A stretch of DNA of 64,000 nt, from contig CP076040.1 in assembly GCA_014529675.2 (NCBI GenBank), positions 1,922,001 to 1,986,000 of the forward strand. The letters run 5' to 3'. The notes under the pieces were generated by a model that was not told the DNA's origin, did not search any database, and worked only from the letters and a program-made list of their open reading frames with translations. Shown piece after piece: positions 1 through 8,863 of the stretch (within the stretch, counting starts at the first letter, position 1; the number at the start of each line of letters is the position of its first letter). This DNA is from Opitutia bacterium ISCC 52 (lineage in GTDB: Bacteria; Verrucomicrobiota; Verrucomicrobiia; Opitutales; UBA2995). The position numbers and the translations under genes are program-made.

Positions 1-777
1 TTTGGTGAGTGCGTCAAGAAGTGCGGATTCTTCTACACAACCACCTCGTGCAACATTGATGAGGCAGGCGGACGATTTCATTCTGTCTAGGGTGTCATCG
101 TTGATCAGATCAGTCGTTTCGTTTGTAAGCGGACAGGTGAGTGCCACGAAGTCTGCCTGAGGCAACAAATCTGCGACCTTCTTGGAAGCATGAAGCTCGT
201 CGACATCGTGATTCTCGACCGCTGTGTTTCGCTTGGTTGCAAGGACTCGCATGTCGAAGGCTTTTGCCAGTTTAGCGAGGCGTGAACCGATCGTACCAAG
301 TCCGACTATCAATAGCGTTTTACCACCGAGCTCGTCTTCACGAATAGTCGAGTCAGATATCATGCCGCGCCAATGGTGTTTGGTTTGATTGTCCCGACCG
401 CTGTGGATTTTTCGTGTGAGACCAAGGATCATCGCCATGGCGTGTTCGGAGACGGCATTTTTATTGACGCCGCTAGCAGAGGCCAGGCGGATGCCGCGCT
501 CGCGAAGTGTATCCAGGGGGAACTGATCGTAGCCGGCACCGATCGATTGGATGAACTTAAGTTTGCCTGCGCCTTCCAGTAACGAGTCGTTCCAGTATCC
601 GGATACGACCAGTACGTCAGCGTTAGAAATCTGCTCTGCTGTTTCGGCTGGGGTCCAGGTTTGGTAGTGCGGATAATCTGTTTTTCGGTCGGCGAATCGT
701 GGGCCGATTTGGTAGGCACCGTGTGCGAACTGTACGGTGATCGAATTGGGTGGGGAGAATGGATTGGAGTTAGACAC
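1..777 (-). CDS. D-2-hydroxyacid dehydrogenase, NAD-binding (3' end cut by window edge)
   Basis: Cytoplasmic NAD(P)-dependent reductase of 2-oxoacids to D-2-hydroxyacids, family of D-lactate, glycerate and phosphoglycerate dehydrogenases. The visible 259 codons start at a GTG at 777 (a TTG lies 18 bases further upstream; no ATG is available in frame). An N-terminal substrate-domain segment leads to FIQSIGAGYDQ, then SGVNKNAVSEHAMAM, the Rossmann dinucleotide motif GLGTIGSRLAKL, and LINVARGG, which carries the conserved substrate-binding arginine region. The catalytic Glu/His that follow in this family lie beyond position 1, so they cannot be checked. It is divergent from the chimeric ORF at 889. 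Family assignment is firm; the exact substrate is unknown. Confidence 0.9.
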   Translation of the reverse strand, partial: MSNSNPFSPPNSITVQFAHGAYQIGPRFADRKTDYPHYQTWTPAETAEQISNADVLVVSGYWNDSLLEGAGKLKFIQSIGAGYDQFPLDTLRERGIRLASASGVNKNAVSEHAMAMILGLTRKIHSGRDNQTKHHWRGMISDSTIREDELGGKTLLIVGLGTIGSRLAKLAKAFDMRVLATKRNTAVENHDVDELHASKKVADLLPQADFVALTCPLTNETTDLINDDTLDRMKSSACLINVARGGCVEESALLDALTK

Positions 778-888
778 TGCTTTAGACTTCAATTCTCCAT
801 TATCGGGTCAATGGGAATATGTGATGGCCACGTGCTGCCGAAATATTTACTCGAAGGATGTCCGAATTCTGGAAATAGTTACACCTTA

Positions 889-1314
889 ATGAAGCGTGTA
901 CTTTGTTTTGGAGATTCTAATACCTGGGGATTTACTCCGGTTACGGGGGAGCGGATGGCTGCCGATGTTCGGTGGCCGGGCGTCATGCAACAAGAATTGG
1001 AAGTGGCTGAAACAGGTACTTATGAGTTCGAGCTTCGTCGTTGGCCACGTGAAGCTGATACGGCTATTGCGGCCGGTATGCCAGCAGTGGATGTTACCGC
1101 CGGTCGTTTAGAGGAGGGTGTCGCTTTGCCGATCAAATCTGCTCGCATTCAGGTCGGTCGTGAGTTTCAAAGCAAAGCTGTCGGCAAGAATGATAAATCA
1201 GTCACCTTTACCTTCGATCTCGAAGCTGGGCCGACACGTTTATACACTTGGTTTGAGAAGAGTCCACGGCAAGGCATTCTGGGTGCATATCACGTCTATG
1301 TGAATCGTCTTTGA
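889..1314 (+). pseudogene. Chimeric remnant: SGNH-hydrolase N-terminus fused to sulfatase C-terminal domain
   Basis: An intact 141-codon frame made from two unrelated genes. Residues 1-37 (from ATG 889) are the N-terminus of a GDSL/SGNH arylesterase-like hydrolase: LCFGDSNTWGF with the nucleophile Ser, followed by ERMAADVRWPGVMQQEL. From about nucleotide 1001 the sequence becomes the end of an arylsulfatase: VAETGTYEFELRRWPREAD and, at the C-terminus, GAYHVYVNRL. The same beta-rich tail occurs at the end of the sulfatase at 37380 (RWPMDAG, GAYYIYL). The rest of the hydrolase (its G-x-N-D and D-x-x-H blocks) and the whole sulfatase catalytic domain are absent. I infer a large deletion that happened to stay in frame. 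A functional small protein is possible but unlikely. Confidence 0.75.
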
Positions 1315-1337
1315 TAAACCTGTTGTCTACCCTTACC

Positions 1338-2720
1338 ATGATTTTGAAAGACAAATGGGTTTATTTGCTTTTGGGAATTGTACTCCTGTTCTCCGTTTGT
1401 TTACATAGCGCCGTCCTGGTGTCGAATGAAGGCAGTGAACGGGCTACGGTCGGCAACGGTAATAAGATCGTCAGCTATGACGGAAAGACCCACGTCGTTT
1501 GGCAGGATGTTTCCCGGGAAGGGTACTTAAATCAGGTAAAGTCCTACGATCATAAGTCCGGAGTTTGGTCTGAACCTTATACGCTAGGTACAGGCATTGA
1601 TAACCATGCCCGACCGATCCTGACTGTGGATCATGAGGGATATTTGCACGCGATTCAGAGTGGTCATAATTCTCCAGTGACTTGGAGACGATCTGTTAGG
1701 CCGAATGACAGTTCGGAGTGGACGACGCCTGAGAAAGTCGGAGAGGGGACTTATCCCGTGGTTCTTTGTGACAAAGACAATACGCTCTACCTTACTATGC
1801 GGGGAAATAACCATATCGGCGTTGATTTTTATGCGAAGCCAGAGGGGCAGTCGTGTCGGATGGTAACGCGCATAGTAAAGAACGCAAAAGAATACCGTGA
1901 CGCTTATGCAGCCTTTCACATGAACATGGCTTTAGGATCGGATGGGATGATTTATGCAGTCATCGATTTTTATGAAGGACAAGACCAGGTCGGCCGGGGG
2001 CTTCATCAGGCGGTGTGCTATGCGAAAAGTCCAGATGGAGGAAAGACCTGGTTGAAGGCTGACGGTACTTTCTTTAAAACTCCTGCTCGTCCCGAAGATA
2101 TGGATACACTCATTCGCAGCACACGAACGCGAGTTGAGCATCTTCCAAGGCCCGAGCATCGGAATGTAGGTATCGTGGTGGACTCAAAAGGAATCCCATA
2201 CGTTTTCTACTATTCTCATGGCGAAGCGCCGGGGCAGCTGTACGTGGCCACGCCTGATTCCAACGGCAAATTCAATAAACGATCCCTGTCGTATCTACTG
2301 GAAGACAAATGGCCAGACATGCGTCTGACCGATGGCAAGGTGACCATCCAGGAAGATGACCGTATCTGTGTGTTGGCCACCCTGTCACCGTTGAATGATG
2401 AATGGCTCAATGGCAGACCAACTCGGGCCATGAGCATGAAATCACGCAAAGATCAGCGGCTGGTATTGATACATTCAAAAGATGGCGTGCATTATCAAGC
2501 GGAGTCGGTTCTTGATCCCGGCCAGGCCTACAATTCTCCCAACCTGGAAAAACCAGTGGGGGCGAACCGCTTATCCTCTTCCAGAATTCCCAAGTTTTAC
2601 CTATTCAATGGTAGCAGCGCTTACCCGGGTGGTGGAGACTATTACCAGAAACCAGCCATCGAATATTTAAAGGCCGGTGAGTTCTGGACGAACGATGTCT
2701 TTTTGTATGGAATGCCCTAA
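1338..2720 (+). CDS. BNR-repeat (BNR_4-like) secreted beta-propeller protein
   Basis: Predicted 460-residue exported protein. The start at ATG 1338 gives a clean signal peptide (MILKDKW, then a hydrophobic run ending CLHSA); an in-frame TTG at 1311 overlaps the previous stop but adds nothing recognisable. Repeated blocks of the type YDHKSGVW...DNHARPILTVDHEGYLHAIQSGHNSP and AKSPDGGKTW are typical of BNR/Asp-box propellers, and the layout resembles the BNR_4 family. That family includes some ulvan-type polysaccharide lyases and many proteins of unknown activity. The His-Asn-Ser-Pro segment is where related lyases carry an active-site His, but no catalytic assignment is safe. It lies 3 nt before the PhoD-like gene, so the two are probably co-transcribed. 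Confidence 0.7.
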   Translation: MILKDKWVYLLLGIVLLFSVCLHSAVLVSNEGSERATVGNGNKIVSYDGKTHVVWQDVSREGYLNQVKSYDHKSGVWSEPYTLGTGIDNHARPILTVDHEGYLHAIQSGHNSPVTWRRSVRPNDSSEWTTPEKVGEGTYPVVLCDKDNTLYLTMRGNNHIGVDFYAKPEGQSCRMVTRIVKNAKEYRDAYAAFHMNMALGSDGMIYAVIDFYEGQDQVGRGLHQAVCYAKSPDGGKTWLKADGTFFKTPARPEDMDTLIRSTRTRVEHLPRPEHRNVGIVVDSKGIPYVFYYSHGEAPGQLYVATPDSNGKFNKRSLSYLLEDKWPDMRLTDGKVTIQEDDRICVLATLSPLNDEWLNGRPTRAMSMKSRKDQRLVLIHSKDGVHYQAESVLDPGQAYNSPNLEKPVGANRLSSSRIPKFYLFNGSSAYPGGGDYYQKPAIEYLKAGEFWTNDVFLYGMP

Positions 2721-2723
2721 ATT

Positions 2724-4271
2724 ATGAAACGAATCAGATACTCTATCCTTATTCTTCTGCCTCTATTTACCGCCTTAATTACCCATGCGGATGTAAACAT
2801 TCTCTGGGTGCAATACTTGACAGCGAATGACACGCTTAAGTTGGCGGCTCACACGGATGCGGATCCAACCGACCCTAGCAATGCTACCGTTGATCTCTAT
2901 TTAAAATCCGGCAGTGGCTGGACGAAGACACGGACAGTCAAAGTAGATCCGCTTACAACAGTGGCCGAATTCCGCATCGATGATTGGGATACGAATCGCG
3001 ACCGGAGGTATCGCGTGAGCTCCGGATCCAGCTCGATCACCGGCACCATCCGTAAAGATCCCGAGGATAAGAGCATCATCAAACTGATGGGCGTCTCGTG
3101 TGTGAATGATAAACGTTTTCCCTACCAAAAGGCCGTGGATCAAATGGTGGCCCAGAATCCTGATCTTGTGTTTTTTCTAGGGGATCAGCTTTACCGGAGC
3201 AATGCAGGAGGGGAATGGATTGACCCCTATGAGGATGATGAAGTGATTCCGGCCATGAAAGGCTACCTGGCCAAATGGCGAAAATTTGGACTGACCTTTC
3301 GTGACCTGTTGAAAGATCGGCCCTGCGTGATTATTACGGACGATCACGATGTTTATGCACGCGATTTGTGGGGCAATGGAGGAATGCTGATGACAGGAGG
3401 CCGAACCGACGGTGGTTACTTTCACATGGACTGGACCAATGCGGTTGAGAGAGTGCAGACCTGGATCCTGCCCGATGCCGCTAATCCGGGGCCCTGGGGC
3501 GACGGCATTATGGCCTATTACACGTCTATGGATTATGGCGGAGTCAGCTTCGCTATTCTTGAAGATCGTAAATTTAAATCGCCGCCAACCGACATTCTTA
3601 AAAAGGCGGTCGATGATCCCCGAACCAACCAACCCAACACGACCTTAGAGGTTGTTAAAGATCCCACATTCGACATCGATACACTCGATGCCCCCGGTCT
3701 TAATCTATTGGGCAAGGAGCAAGAAGCCTTCCTGGCTGACTGGGCACAAAGCGTGGCAAAGTCAGGTAAAATGTCTGTGGTACTACATCAATCGCCCTAT
3801 GCAAACATAGCCAATTATCACCGCACTTTTGGAGACATGGATTCCAGTGCCTGGCCACCAACGCCGCGCGATCGCACACTCCGGTCTCTGACTCCAGCCA
3901 ACCCGGTATTGGTTTCCGGAGATATGCATTACGGAACGATTGTACAACACGGCGTGGACAAATGGGGCGATGGTCCCTGGGAATTTTCCTTACCGCCCTT
4001 TGGTTCAGGTGTGAATCGCCTGTGGGATCCTGTTAAGCCACCTCTAGGCGGAGTCATTCCTGGGAGACCTGGCACCGGCAACCACCATGACCGTTTTGGC
4101 AATAAACTCACCCTGGTCGCCAAATCAGACAAAGGAGTAGGCTACGGGATGATCTTATTGGATAAGGATAGTCGGGACGTGACCTTTCAGTTTCATCCGA
4201 CTGATCCGACGACCCGTGATCCAATTGAAGCAGATGTGCCGGGGTGGCCCAAGCGGATTTCAATTCCGTGA
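2724..4271 (+). CDS. PhoD-like metallophosphatase, secreted
   Basis: A 515-residue exported protein with a signal peptide (KRIRYSILILLPLFTALITHADV) and a short beta-sandwich before the catalytic domain. Metal-binding motifs of the PhoD/alkaline-phosphatase-D family are visible: FFLGDQLY (about residues 150-157), ITDDHDVY (about 204-211) and, near the C-terminus, LVSGDMHYG. The family hydrolyses phosphomonoesters or diesters outside the cytoplasm with Ca/Fe-type metal centres; many environmental members have no known substrate. ATG 2724 lies 3 nt after the BNR gene stop, which indicates translational or transcriptional coupling. It is the first of three distinct PhoD-like genes here (others at 35324 and 60985) and the only one paired with a BNR protein. 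Confidence 0.8.
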   Translation: MKRIRYSILILLPLFTALITHADVNILWVQYLTANDTLKLAAHTDADPTDPSNATVDLYLKSGSGWTKTRTVKVDPLTTVAEFRIDDWDTNRDRRYRVSSGSSSITGTIRKDPEDKSIIKLMGVSCVNDKRFPYQKAVDQMVAQNPDLVFFLGDQLYRSNAGGEWIDPYEDDEVIPAMKGYLAKWRKFGLTFRDLLKDRPCVIITDDHDVYARDLWGNGGMLMTGGRTDGGYFHMDWTNAVERVQTWILPDAANPGPWGDGIMAYYTSMDYGGVSFAILEDRKFKSPPTDILKKAVDDPRTNQPNTTLEVVKDPTFDIDTLDAPGLNLLGKEQEAFLADWAQSVAKSGKMSVVLHQSPYANIANYHRTFGDMDSSAWPPTPRDRTLRSLTPANPVLVSGDMHYGTIVQHGVDKWGDGPWEFSLPPFGSGVNRLWDPVKPPLGGVIPGRPGTGNHHDRFGNKLTLVAKSDKGVGYGMILLDKDSRDVTFQFHPTDPTTRDPIEADVPGWPKRISIP

Positions 4272-4334
4272 GGTCAGGAATGAGGTGTCAGGTTGGAGAC
4301 CCTCAGCGGTTGAAGGACAAGAGTTGTAATAATT

Positions 4335-4402
4335 GTAGGAGACAACTTGTTCGCGACCTGGAATGCCTATGATTTACGAGTCGCGAACAAGTTTGCTCCT
4401 AC
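4335..4402. repeat. REP-like inverted pair (GTAG-headed palindromes), family 1
   Basis: Two 23-nt arms face each other: 4335-4357 reads GTAGGAGACAACTTGTTCG and on to CGAC, and 4380-4402 is its near reverse complement, with 22 nt between. Each arm starts with GTAG and contains an imperfect palindrome, the hallmark of bacterial REP sequences arranged as a BIME. A closely related pair lies at 5964-6031. Arms of this type are known from Pseudomonas, where RAYT transposases mobilise them; no RAYT gene is visible here. Confidence 0.8.
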
Positions 4403-4544
4403 AGAAGGTGTTCGAACGCTCATCAATATATTCTAGTGGTAGATCATTCTCGTTTTCAATAGATACAGCAATCTCACGCAATCGTTGCTCTCATACTGCC
4501 GAAAGCTTGAAATGCATTCCTCTGGCCTTGCATCCAGAGCCCAA

Positions 4545-5936
4545 ATGTTTCTGTCTTGTAGCGTGCTTTACCCTAAGATCCTAAGAACTCTGTGCACGGT
4601 TACCAGTTTGGCTGGGCTTTGTCTGGCCTTACCGTTGCTTACTAACTCGCTCACCGCGGCCGATCAGTCACCCAACATCATATTGATCATGGCGGATGAT
4701 TCCGCGGTGGACAATTACAGTTGCTACGGCAGTGATTACTTTTCGACGCCTCGGCTGGATCGTTTGGCTGCATCGGGCGTGAAGTTTAATCACGCCTATT
4801 CGACGCCGGTTTGTACGTCGAGCCGTGTGAAGATCATGACCGGACGAGACAATGTGCGGAACTATGTGATTTTCGGTTGTTTGGATCGGGAAGAAATTAC
4901 ATTTGGGAGCGTGCTCAAGGATGCTGGATATGCCACTGCGGTTGCTGGTAAATGGCAATTGCATGGGGCGCCCAATGGATCTGTTCCTTCCGACCATGAT
5001 TTCGATACCTTTTGTTTATGGAATTTTCCGGGTGGAGGCCTATCAAGGTTTTGGGATCCCAGCCTGATTCAGGATGGCCGGTTGCTCGATACTAAGGAAA
5101 CTGACTATGGTCCGGATATCGTATCAGACTTCCTCGTCAATTTTATAGAAGAAAACCAGGACGGACCCTTCTTTGCATACTATCCTATGATTTTGGTCCA
5201 CAACCCATTCGACCCGACGCCGGATAGTGTTCCGGTTAAAGGGCGGAGCAAGCAGCAGGAATTGCTGGAGAATTACCGGGACATGGTCAGCTATGCCGAC
5301 AAGATCGTTGGTAAGATTGTAGACAAGTTGGATGAGCTTAAAATACGGGATAACACGATTGTCATTTTTACCGCCGACAATGGCACGAACCGTTCTCTGA
5401 CCTATCCCTTTGAGGAAGAGCAGCGTAAGGGGGAAAAGGGGCTGGCGACTGAACGTGGTTCCCACGTTCCGCTCATTGTCAATGCGCCAGGATTTGTTAA
5501 AGAAGGTATTGAAGTCGATGATATGGTTGATTTTTCAGATATACTTCCCACCTTGGCCGATATAGCCGGAGCAAAGCTTCCGGAGGTCGAACTGGATGGT
5601 CGTTCGTTTTTGCCACAGCTCCAAGGCAAGAAAGGAAATCCACGCGATTGGATTTATCAGTATCACTTTCCGAAGTTTACTCCTGCTGCAATTCCTCATG
5701 GGCAAGGAGTCCGGAATTTGGAAATTATCTGGGCACAAAACCAATCCTACAAATTGTATGATGATGGTTCCTACTATGCCGTCGAAGATCACCAAGAGGT
5801 GAATCATATAAAGAGGGGCAAAGGATCGAAGGTTGCTGAGCGCACTCGAAAGATGCTTCAGAAAGCTTTGGACTCGATGCCTAAGACGTCGCCGAAATTG
5901 AGGCCGGAGTACGGGCCGAAGGGATTAGAGAAGTAA
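4545..5936 (+). CDS. Sulfatase (formylglycine type), paralog of the 7463 gene
   Basis: Exported sulfatase of 463 residues from ATG 4545, the start that best places the hydrophobic signal (CTVTSLAGLCLALPLL). In-frame alternatives are ATG 4512 and TTG 4485. The metal motif is LIMADDSAVDN; the residue converted to formylglycine is Cys90 in CTSSR, where Ser replaces the usual Pro of C-x-P-x-R. A second metal motif is FTADNGTN. It shares LWNFPGGGLSRFWDPS, the RGSHVPLI region and a QKALDSMP tail with the gene at 7463, so these two are paralogs with a different sulfatase between them. The substrate is probably a sulfated glycan; which one cannot be read from sequence. REP-like repeats flank both sides. 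Confidence 0.9.
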   Translation: MFLSCSVLYPKILRTLCTVTSLAGLCLALPLLTNSLTAADQSPNIILIMADDSAVDNYSCYGSDYFSTPRLDRLAASGVKFNHAYSTPVCTSSRVKIMTGRDNVRNYVIFGCLDREEITFGSVLKDAGYATAVAGKWQLHGAPNGSVPSDHDFDTFCLWNFPGGGLSRFWDPSLIQDGRLLDTKETDYGPDIVSDFLVNFIEENQDGPFFAYYPMILVHNPFDPTPDSVPVKGRSKQQELLENYRDMVSYADKIVGKIVDKLDELKIRDNTIVIFTADNGTNRSLTYPFEEEQRKGEKGLATERGSHVPLIVNAPGFVKEGIEVDDMVDFSDILPTLADIAGAKLPEVELDGRSFLPQLQGKKGNPRDWIYQYHFPKFTPAAIPHGQGVRNLEIIWAQNQSYKLYDDGSYYAVEDHQEVNHIKRGKGSKVAERTRKMLQKALDSMPKTSPKLRPEYGPKGLEK

Positions 5937-5963
5937 GCAATTTAAACAAATGAACTTAGATTT

Positions 5964-6031
5964 GTAGCAGCAAACTTGTTCGCGACTTGAACATCTTAAA
6001 CACTCTAGGTCGCGAACAAGTTTGCTCCTAC
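5964..6031. repeat. REP-like inverted pair, family 1 (second copy)
   Basis: Arms 5964-5986 (GTAGCAGCAAACTTGTTCG then CGAC) and 6009-6031 (the reverse complement, ending CTCCTAC) are separated by 22 nt. The right arm is identical to the right arm of the 4380-4402 repeat. It sits between two sulfatase genes and ends 12 nt before the ATG at 6044, so the messenger of the downstream gene could begin with this hairpin if transcription starts upstream. Confidence 0.8.
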
Positions 6032-6043
6032 AAAAAGAACTAC

Positions 6044-7447
6044 ATGAAACACTTAATTAAAAAATCATCTCTCTCCCTATTCTGCTTGTTGGTATTTCCA
6101 TTGTTCACCCACGCCAAAATCGAAAACGTCCTGTTTCTCATCTCCGATGACCTGAAAGCGTCCACCCTCGGGGCCTATGGCGACGCCATGGTTCAGACGC
6201 CGAATATCGACGCTTTGGCAGCTCAGGGCATGGTCTTTAAACGTGGGTATTGCCAGGGAACGACCTGCGGACCCTCACGTCGCTCATTCATGCGTAGTCG
6301 GTATCGGGATGCCAATGGTATTACCATGGGTGAGAACTTCATCAACAACGGGTTCTACTCTGCACGTGTGGGGAAGATCTTTCATATGCGTGTGCCAGGT
6401 GATATCGTAGCGGGTACAGACGGTGAAGATGTAGAGGCGTGTTGGACGGAAAGTTTCAATTCTCCGGGGTTGGAGGCCCACACCGCGGGCGTGTATTCAG
6501 AGTTTAATCACAATATCTTCACGACGAGCATGAAGGTGCGTGCAAGCACTGCTGAGAAAGACCGTTGGTTTGTTTCGGTTCAATACGATGGCGATGGTTC
6601 TGATCAGCCGGATCATAAGACGGCTTCCAAGGCGATTGAGCTTATTCGGGAGCATGGTAAAAGCGATAAGCCCTTTTTTATCGCTGCCGGCTTTGTGCGC
6701 CCACATTACCCGAATGTAGCTCCGAATCAGTATTTCGATCTTTATCCCTATCAGGATATTACTTTGCCAGAAACGAGGGAAGGGGACTTGGATGACATTC
6801 CAAAAGATGGTCATACCTCTGTCACCAGTTTGAATGATCCGATCGGAAAGTATCCCGATAATCAAAAACGCTTTTGGGCTTCTTACTACGCAACCATTAC
6901 TTATATGGATGAGCAAGTCGGACGCATTATTGCTGAACTGGAAGCTCATGGATTACGTGAATCCACTGCGATTGTTTTTATTGGTGATCATGGCTACCAC
7001 TTGGGCGAGCACTTCTTTTGGCAAAAGAGTAATGTACATGAAGATGTGACCCGAGTTCCTTTTATTATCTCCGCTCCAGGTTTTAAGCCTGGTGAATCCG
7101 ATTCGTTTGCTGAACTGGTGGATATCTATCCGACGGTGTCAGAATTGGTCGGTGTATCCGTCCCCCAATCGGTTCAGGGTAAAAGCCTCGTTCCGGTTTT
7201 GAAAAATGCTCGCAAGTCGGTTCGCGAAGCCGCCTTTACCGTGGGAAATCACAAGGAGTTTGCGCTGCGGGGAGACAAGTGGGTTTACATACTCTACAAG
7301 GATGATCAGGAGGAACTATACGACATGCATAACGACCCGAAGCAGTTCACGAATCTTGCTAAGGATCCCCAATACGCAAAAGTGAAAGCTGAATGGCGCA
7401 AGAAGCTGGAGGATCGCATTTCAAAAGCGGGTCTCTCAAGAGGTTAA
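6044..7447 (+). CDS. Sulfatase, iduronate-2-sulfatase-like (S1_7-type)
   Basis: Exported sulfatase of 467 residues. ATG 6044 is preferred because the upstream in-frame codons are REP sequence; it gives MKHLIKKSSLSLFCLLVFPLF as signal. Motifs: LISDDLKAS (metal), Cys75 in CGPSRRS (formylglycine site), GFVRPHYP and GDHGYHLGEH (metal), ELYDMHNDPKQFTNLA near the end. The HYHLGEH-type loop and the FVRPHYP block are typical of iduronate-2-sulfatase-like enzymes, a group that in marine bacteria also attacks fucoidan and other algal glycans. I assign the subgroup by motif memory only. It lies between the two paralogous sulfatases at 4545 and 7463. Confidence 0.9.
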   Translation: MKHLIKKSSLSLFCLLVFPLFTHAKIENVLFLISDDLKASTLGAYGDAMVQTPNIDALAAQGMVFKRGYCQGTTCGPSRRSFMRSRYRDANGITMGENFINNGFYSARVGKIFHMRVPGDIVAGTDGEDVEACWTESFNSPGLEAHTAGVYSEFNHNIFTTSMKVRASTAEKDRWFVSVQYDGDGSDQPDHKTASKAIELIREHGKSDKPFFIAAGFVRPHYPNVAPNQYFDLYPYQDITLPETREGDLDDIPKDGHTSVTSLNDPIGKYPDNQKRFWASYYATITYMDEQVGRIIAELEAHGLRESTAIVFIGDHGYHLGEHFFWQKSNVHEDVTRVPFIISAPGFKPGESDSFAELVDIYPTVSELVGVSVPQSVQGKSLVPVLKNARKSVREAAFTVGNHKEFALRGDKWVYILYKDDQEELYDMHNDPKQFTNLAKDPQYAKVKAEWRKKLEDRISKAGLSRG

Positions 7448-7462
7448 AGCGGAGCATTGAGA

Positions 7463-8818
7463 ATGAAGAATCATATTGGACGTATTTTTTTAGCTTTTCT
7501 TTTTACGGCTTTCTTGGCCCAGCTAAACGGGAAGCCACTGAACGTAATCCTCATTCTTTGTGATGACGTAGGTTTCGAATGTTTCAGCAGTTATGGTAGC
7601 AAGGAATACCACACGCCGCGTCTCGATCAACTCGCCGCCGAGGGTATTCGCTTTGAGAATTGTCATTCGACGCCACTTTGCACCCCTAGTCGGGTGAACC
7701 TGATGTCGGGAAAGTCAAATGTGTTTAACTACTACAACTTTGGCGTCTATCCAAAAGAGGAGCCCACATTTGCCAATCATTTCAAATCACAGGGTTACAA
7801 AACGGCTGTGGCGGGAAAGTGGCAGCTATTATTGGAAGATAAGGGGATAACTCCGACCGAAGCTGGTTTCGATACTTACTGCTTGTGGAATATGCCATTG
7901 ACGGAGAGGGCGCGCTACTGGAATCCATCCCTTGATCAAAATGGTAAACTCCTTGATTTGCCCGACGGTTCCTATGGTCCGACGGTTGTTAACGATTTTA
8001 TTCTGGATTTTATTCGGGAGAATAAGGATGAGCCATTCCTCGTATACAATCCGCTGATACTGCCTCACAATCCATTTCCTCCGACTCCGCACAGTACGAA
8101 TCAGGAGGAAACAGATGACAAAAAGAACTTTGTCGATATGGTTGAATATATCGATTTTCTCGTCGGTCGGATTGTGGACACACTCGAAGAGCTGGGATTG
8201 CGTGAGAATACCTTAATCGTTTTTACAAGCGATAATGGGACCAACCAGGTACTAAGCTCTGAATTCGAAGGCAGGCAGATTCAGGGAGGAAAAGGTTACA
8301 CCCATGATTATGGAACCCGTGTCCCGATGATCGCCAATTTTCCCGGCCGCATTCCCGTGGGTCAGGTCAACAGCGATCTGATCGCGTTTTCTGATTTTTT
8401 TCCGACCATGGTCGAGGCTGCTGGTTTGAAACCCAAGTCAATCCGTGAAAGTGATGGGTGGAGCTTTTGGCCTCAGTGTATTGGAGAGTCAGGTACGAAG
8501 AGAGATTTTATTTATGGCTACTATTTCCCACGACCCTATGCGAAGCAGTTTGATTCTATGTATAACCATTGGGAGGTCCGCTATGCGCGAGATAAGCGTT
8601 ACAAATTGTATGGCAATGGGGACCTATTCGATACGCAGAAGGATGTGTTGGAAAAGAGCCCTTCCCGGCCGGGTGCTGAAAGCCGAACTTTGAGTACTGT
8701 GCGGAAGCGATTGCAGAAGGCGTTGGACTCCTATCCTTCAGAAGGGCAGGGAGTTGATCGAGAAAAGGTGAATGGCAAGTTACCCAAAGAAATGCTTCGC
8801 TCTCCGAAGCTTCAGTAG
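7463..8818 (+). CDS. Sulfatase (formylglycine type), paralog of the 4545 gene
   Basis: Exported sulfatase of 451 residues. ATG 7463 has a GGAG eight nucleotides upstream, the only clear Shine-Dalgarno I found in the window. The signal peptide is followed by LILCDDVGFE (metal), Cys73 in CTPSR (formylglycine site), a WQLLLED region where the catalytic Lys of GKW lies, FTSDNGTN (metal) and RDKRYKLYGNGDLFD. CLWNMPLTERARYWNPS and QKALDSYP match the 4545 protein. Spacing of 15 nt to the previous stop supports co-transcription with 6044. Confidence 0.9.
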   Translation: MKNHIGRIFLAFLFTAFLAQLNGKPLNVILILCDDVGFECFSSYGSKEYHTPRLDQLAAEGIRFENCHSTPLCTPSRVNLMSGKSNVFNYYNFGVYPKEEPTFANHFKSQGYKTAVAGKWQLLLEDKGITPTEAGFDTYCLWNMPLTERARYWNPSLDQNGKLLDLPDGSYGPTVVNDFILDFIRENKDEPFLVYNPLILPHNPFPPTPHSTNQEETDDKKNFVDMVEYIDFLVGRIVDTLEELGLRENTLIVFTSDNGTNQVLSSEFEGRQIQGGKGYTHDYGTRVPMIANFPGRIPVGQVNSDLIAFSDFFPTMVEAAGLKPKSIRESDGWSFWPQCIGESGTKRDFIYGYYFPRPYAKQFDSMYNHWEVRYARDKRYKLYGNGDLFDTQKDVLEKSPSRPGAESRTLSTVRKRLQKALDSYPSEGQGVDREKVNGKLPKEMLRSPKLQ

Positions 8819-8863
8819 TCCCTCGTTTGCGGTAAGAACCAAGAGATTCATTTGATTCAGCTA

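Noticed and set aside
661-888. N-terminal extension of the chimeric ORF back to 661
   Set aside because: It overlaps the dehydrogenase on the other strand and has no recognisable protein character; the SGNH-type N-terminus starts naturally at ATG 889.
3177-3632. Antisense frame (151 codons) within the PhoD-like gene at 2724
   Set aside because: It mirrors a well-supported metallophosphatase frame and has no signature of its own.
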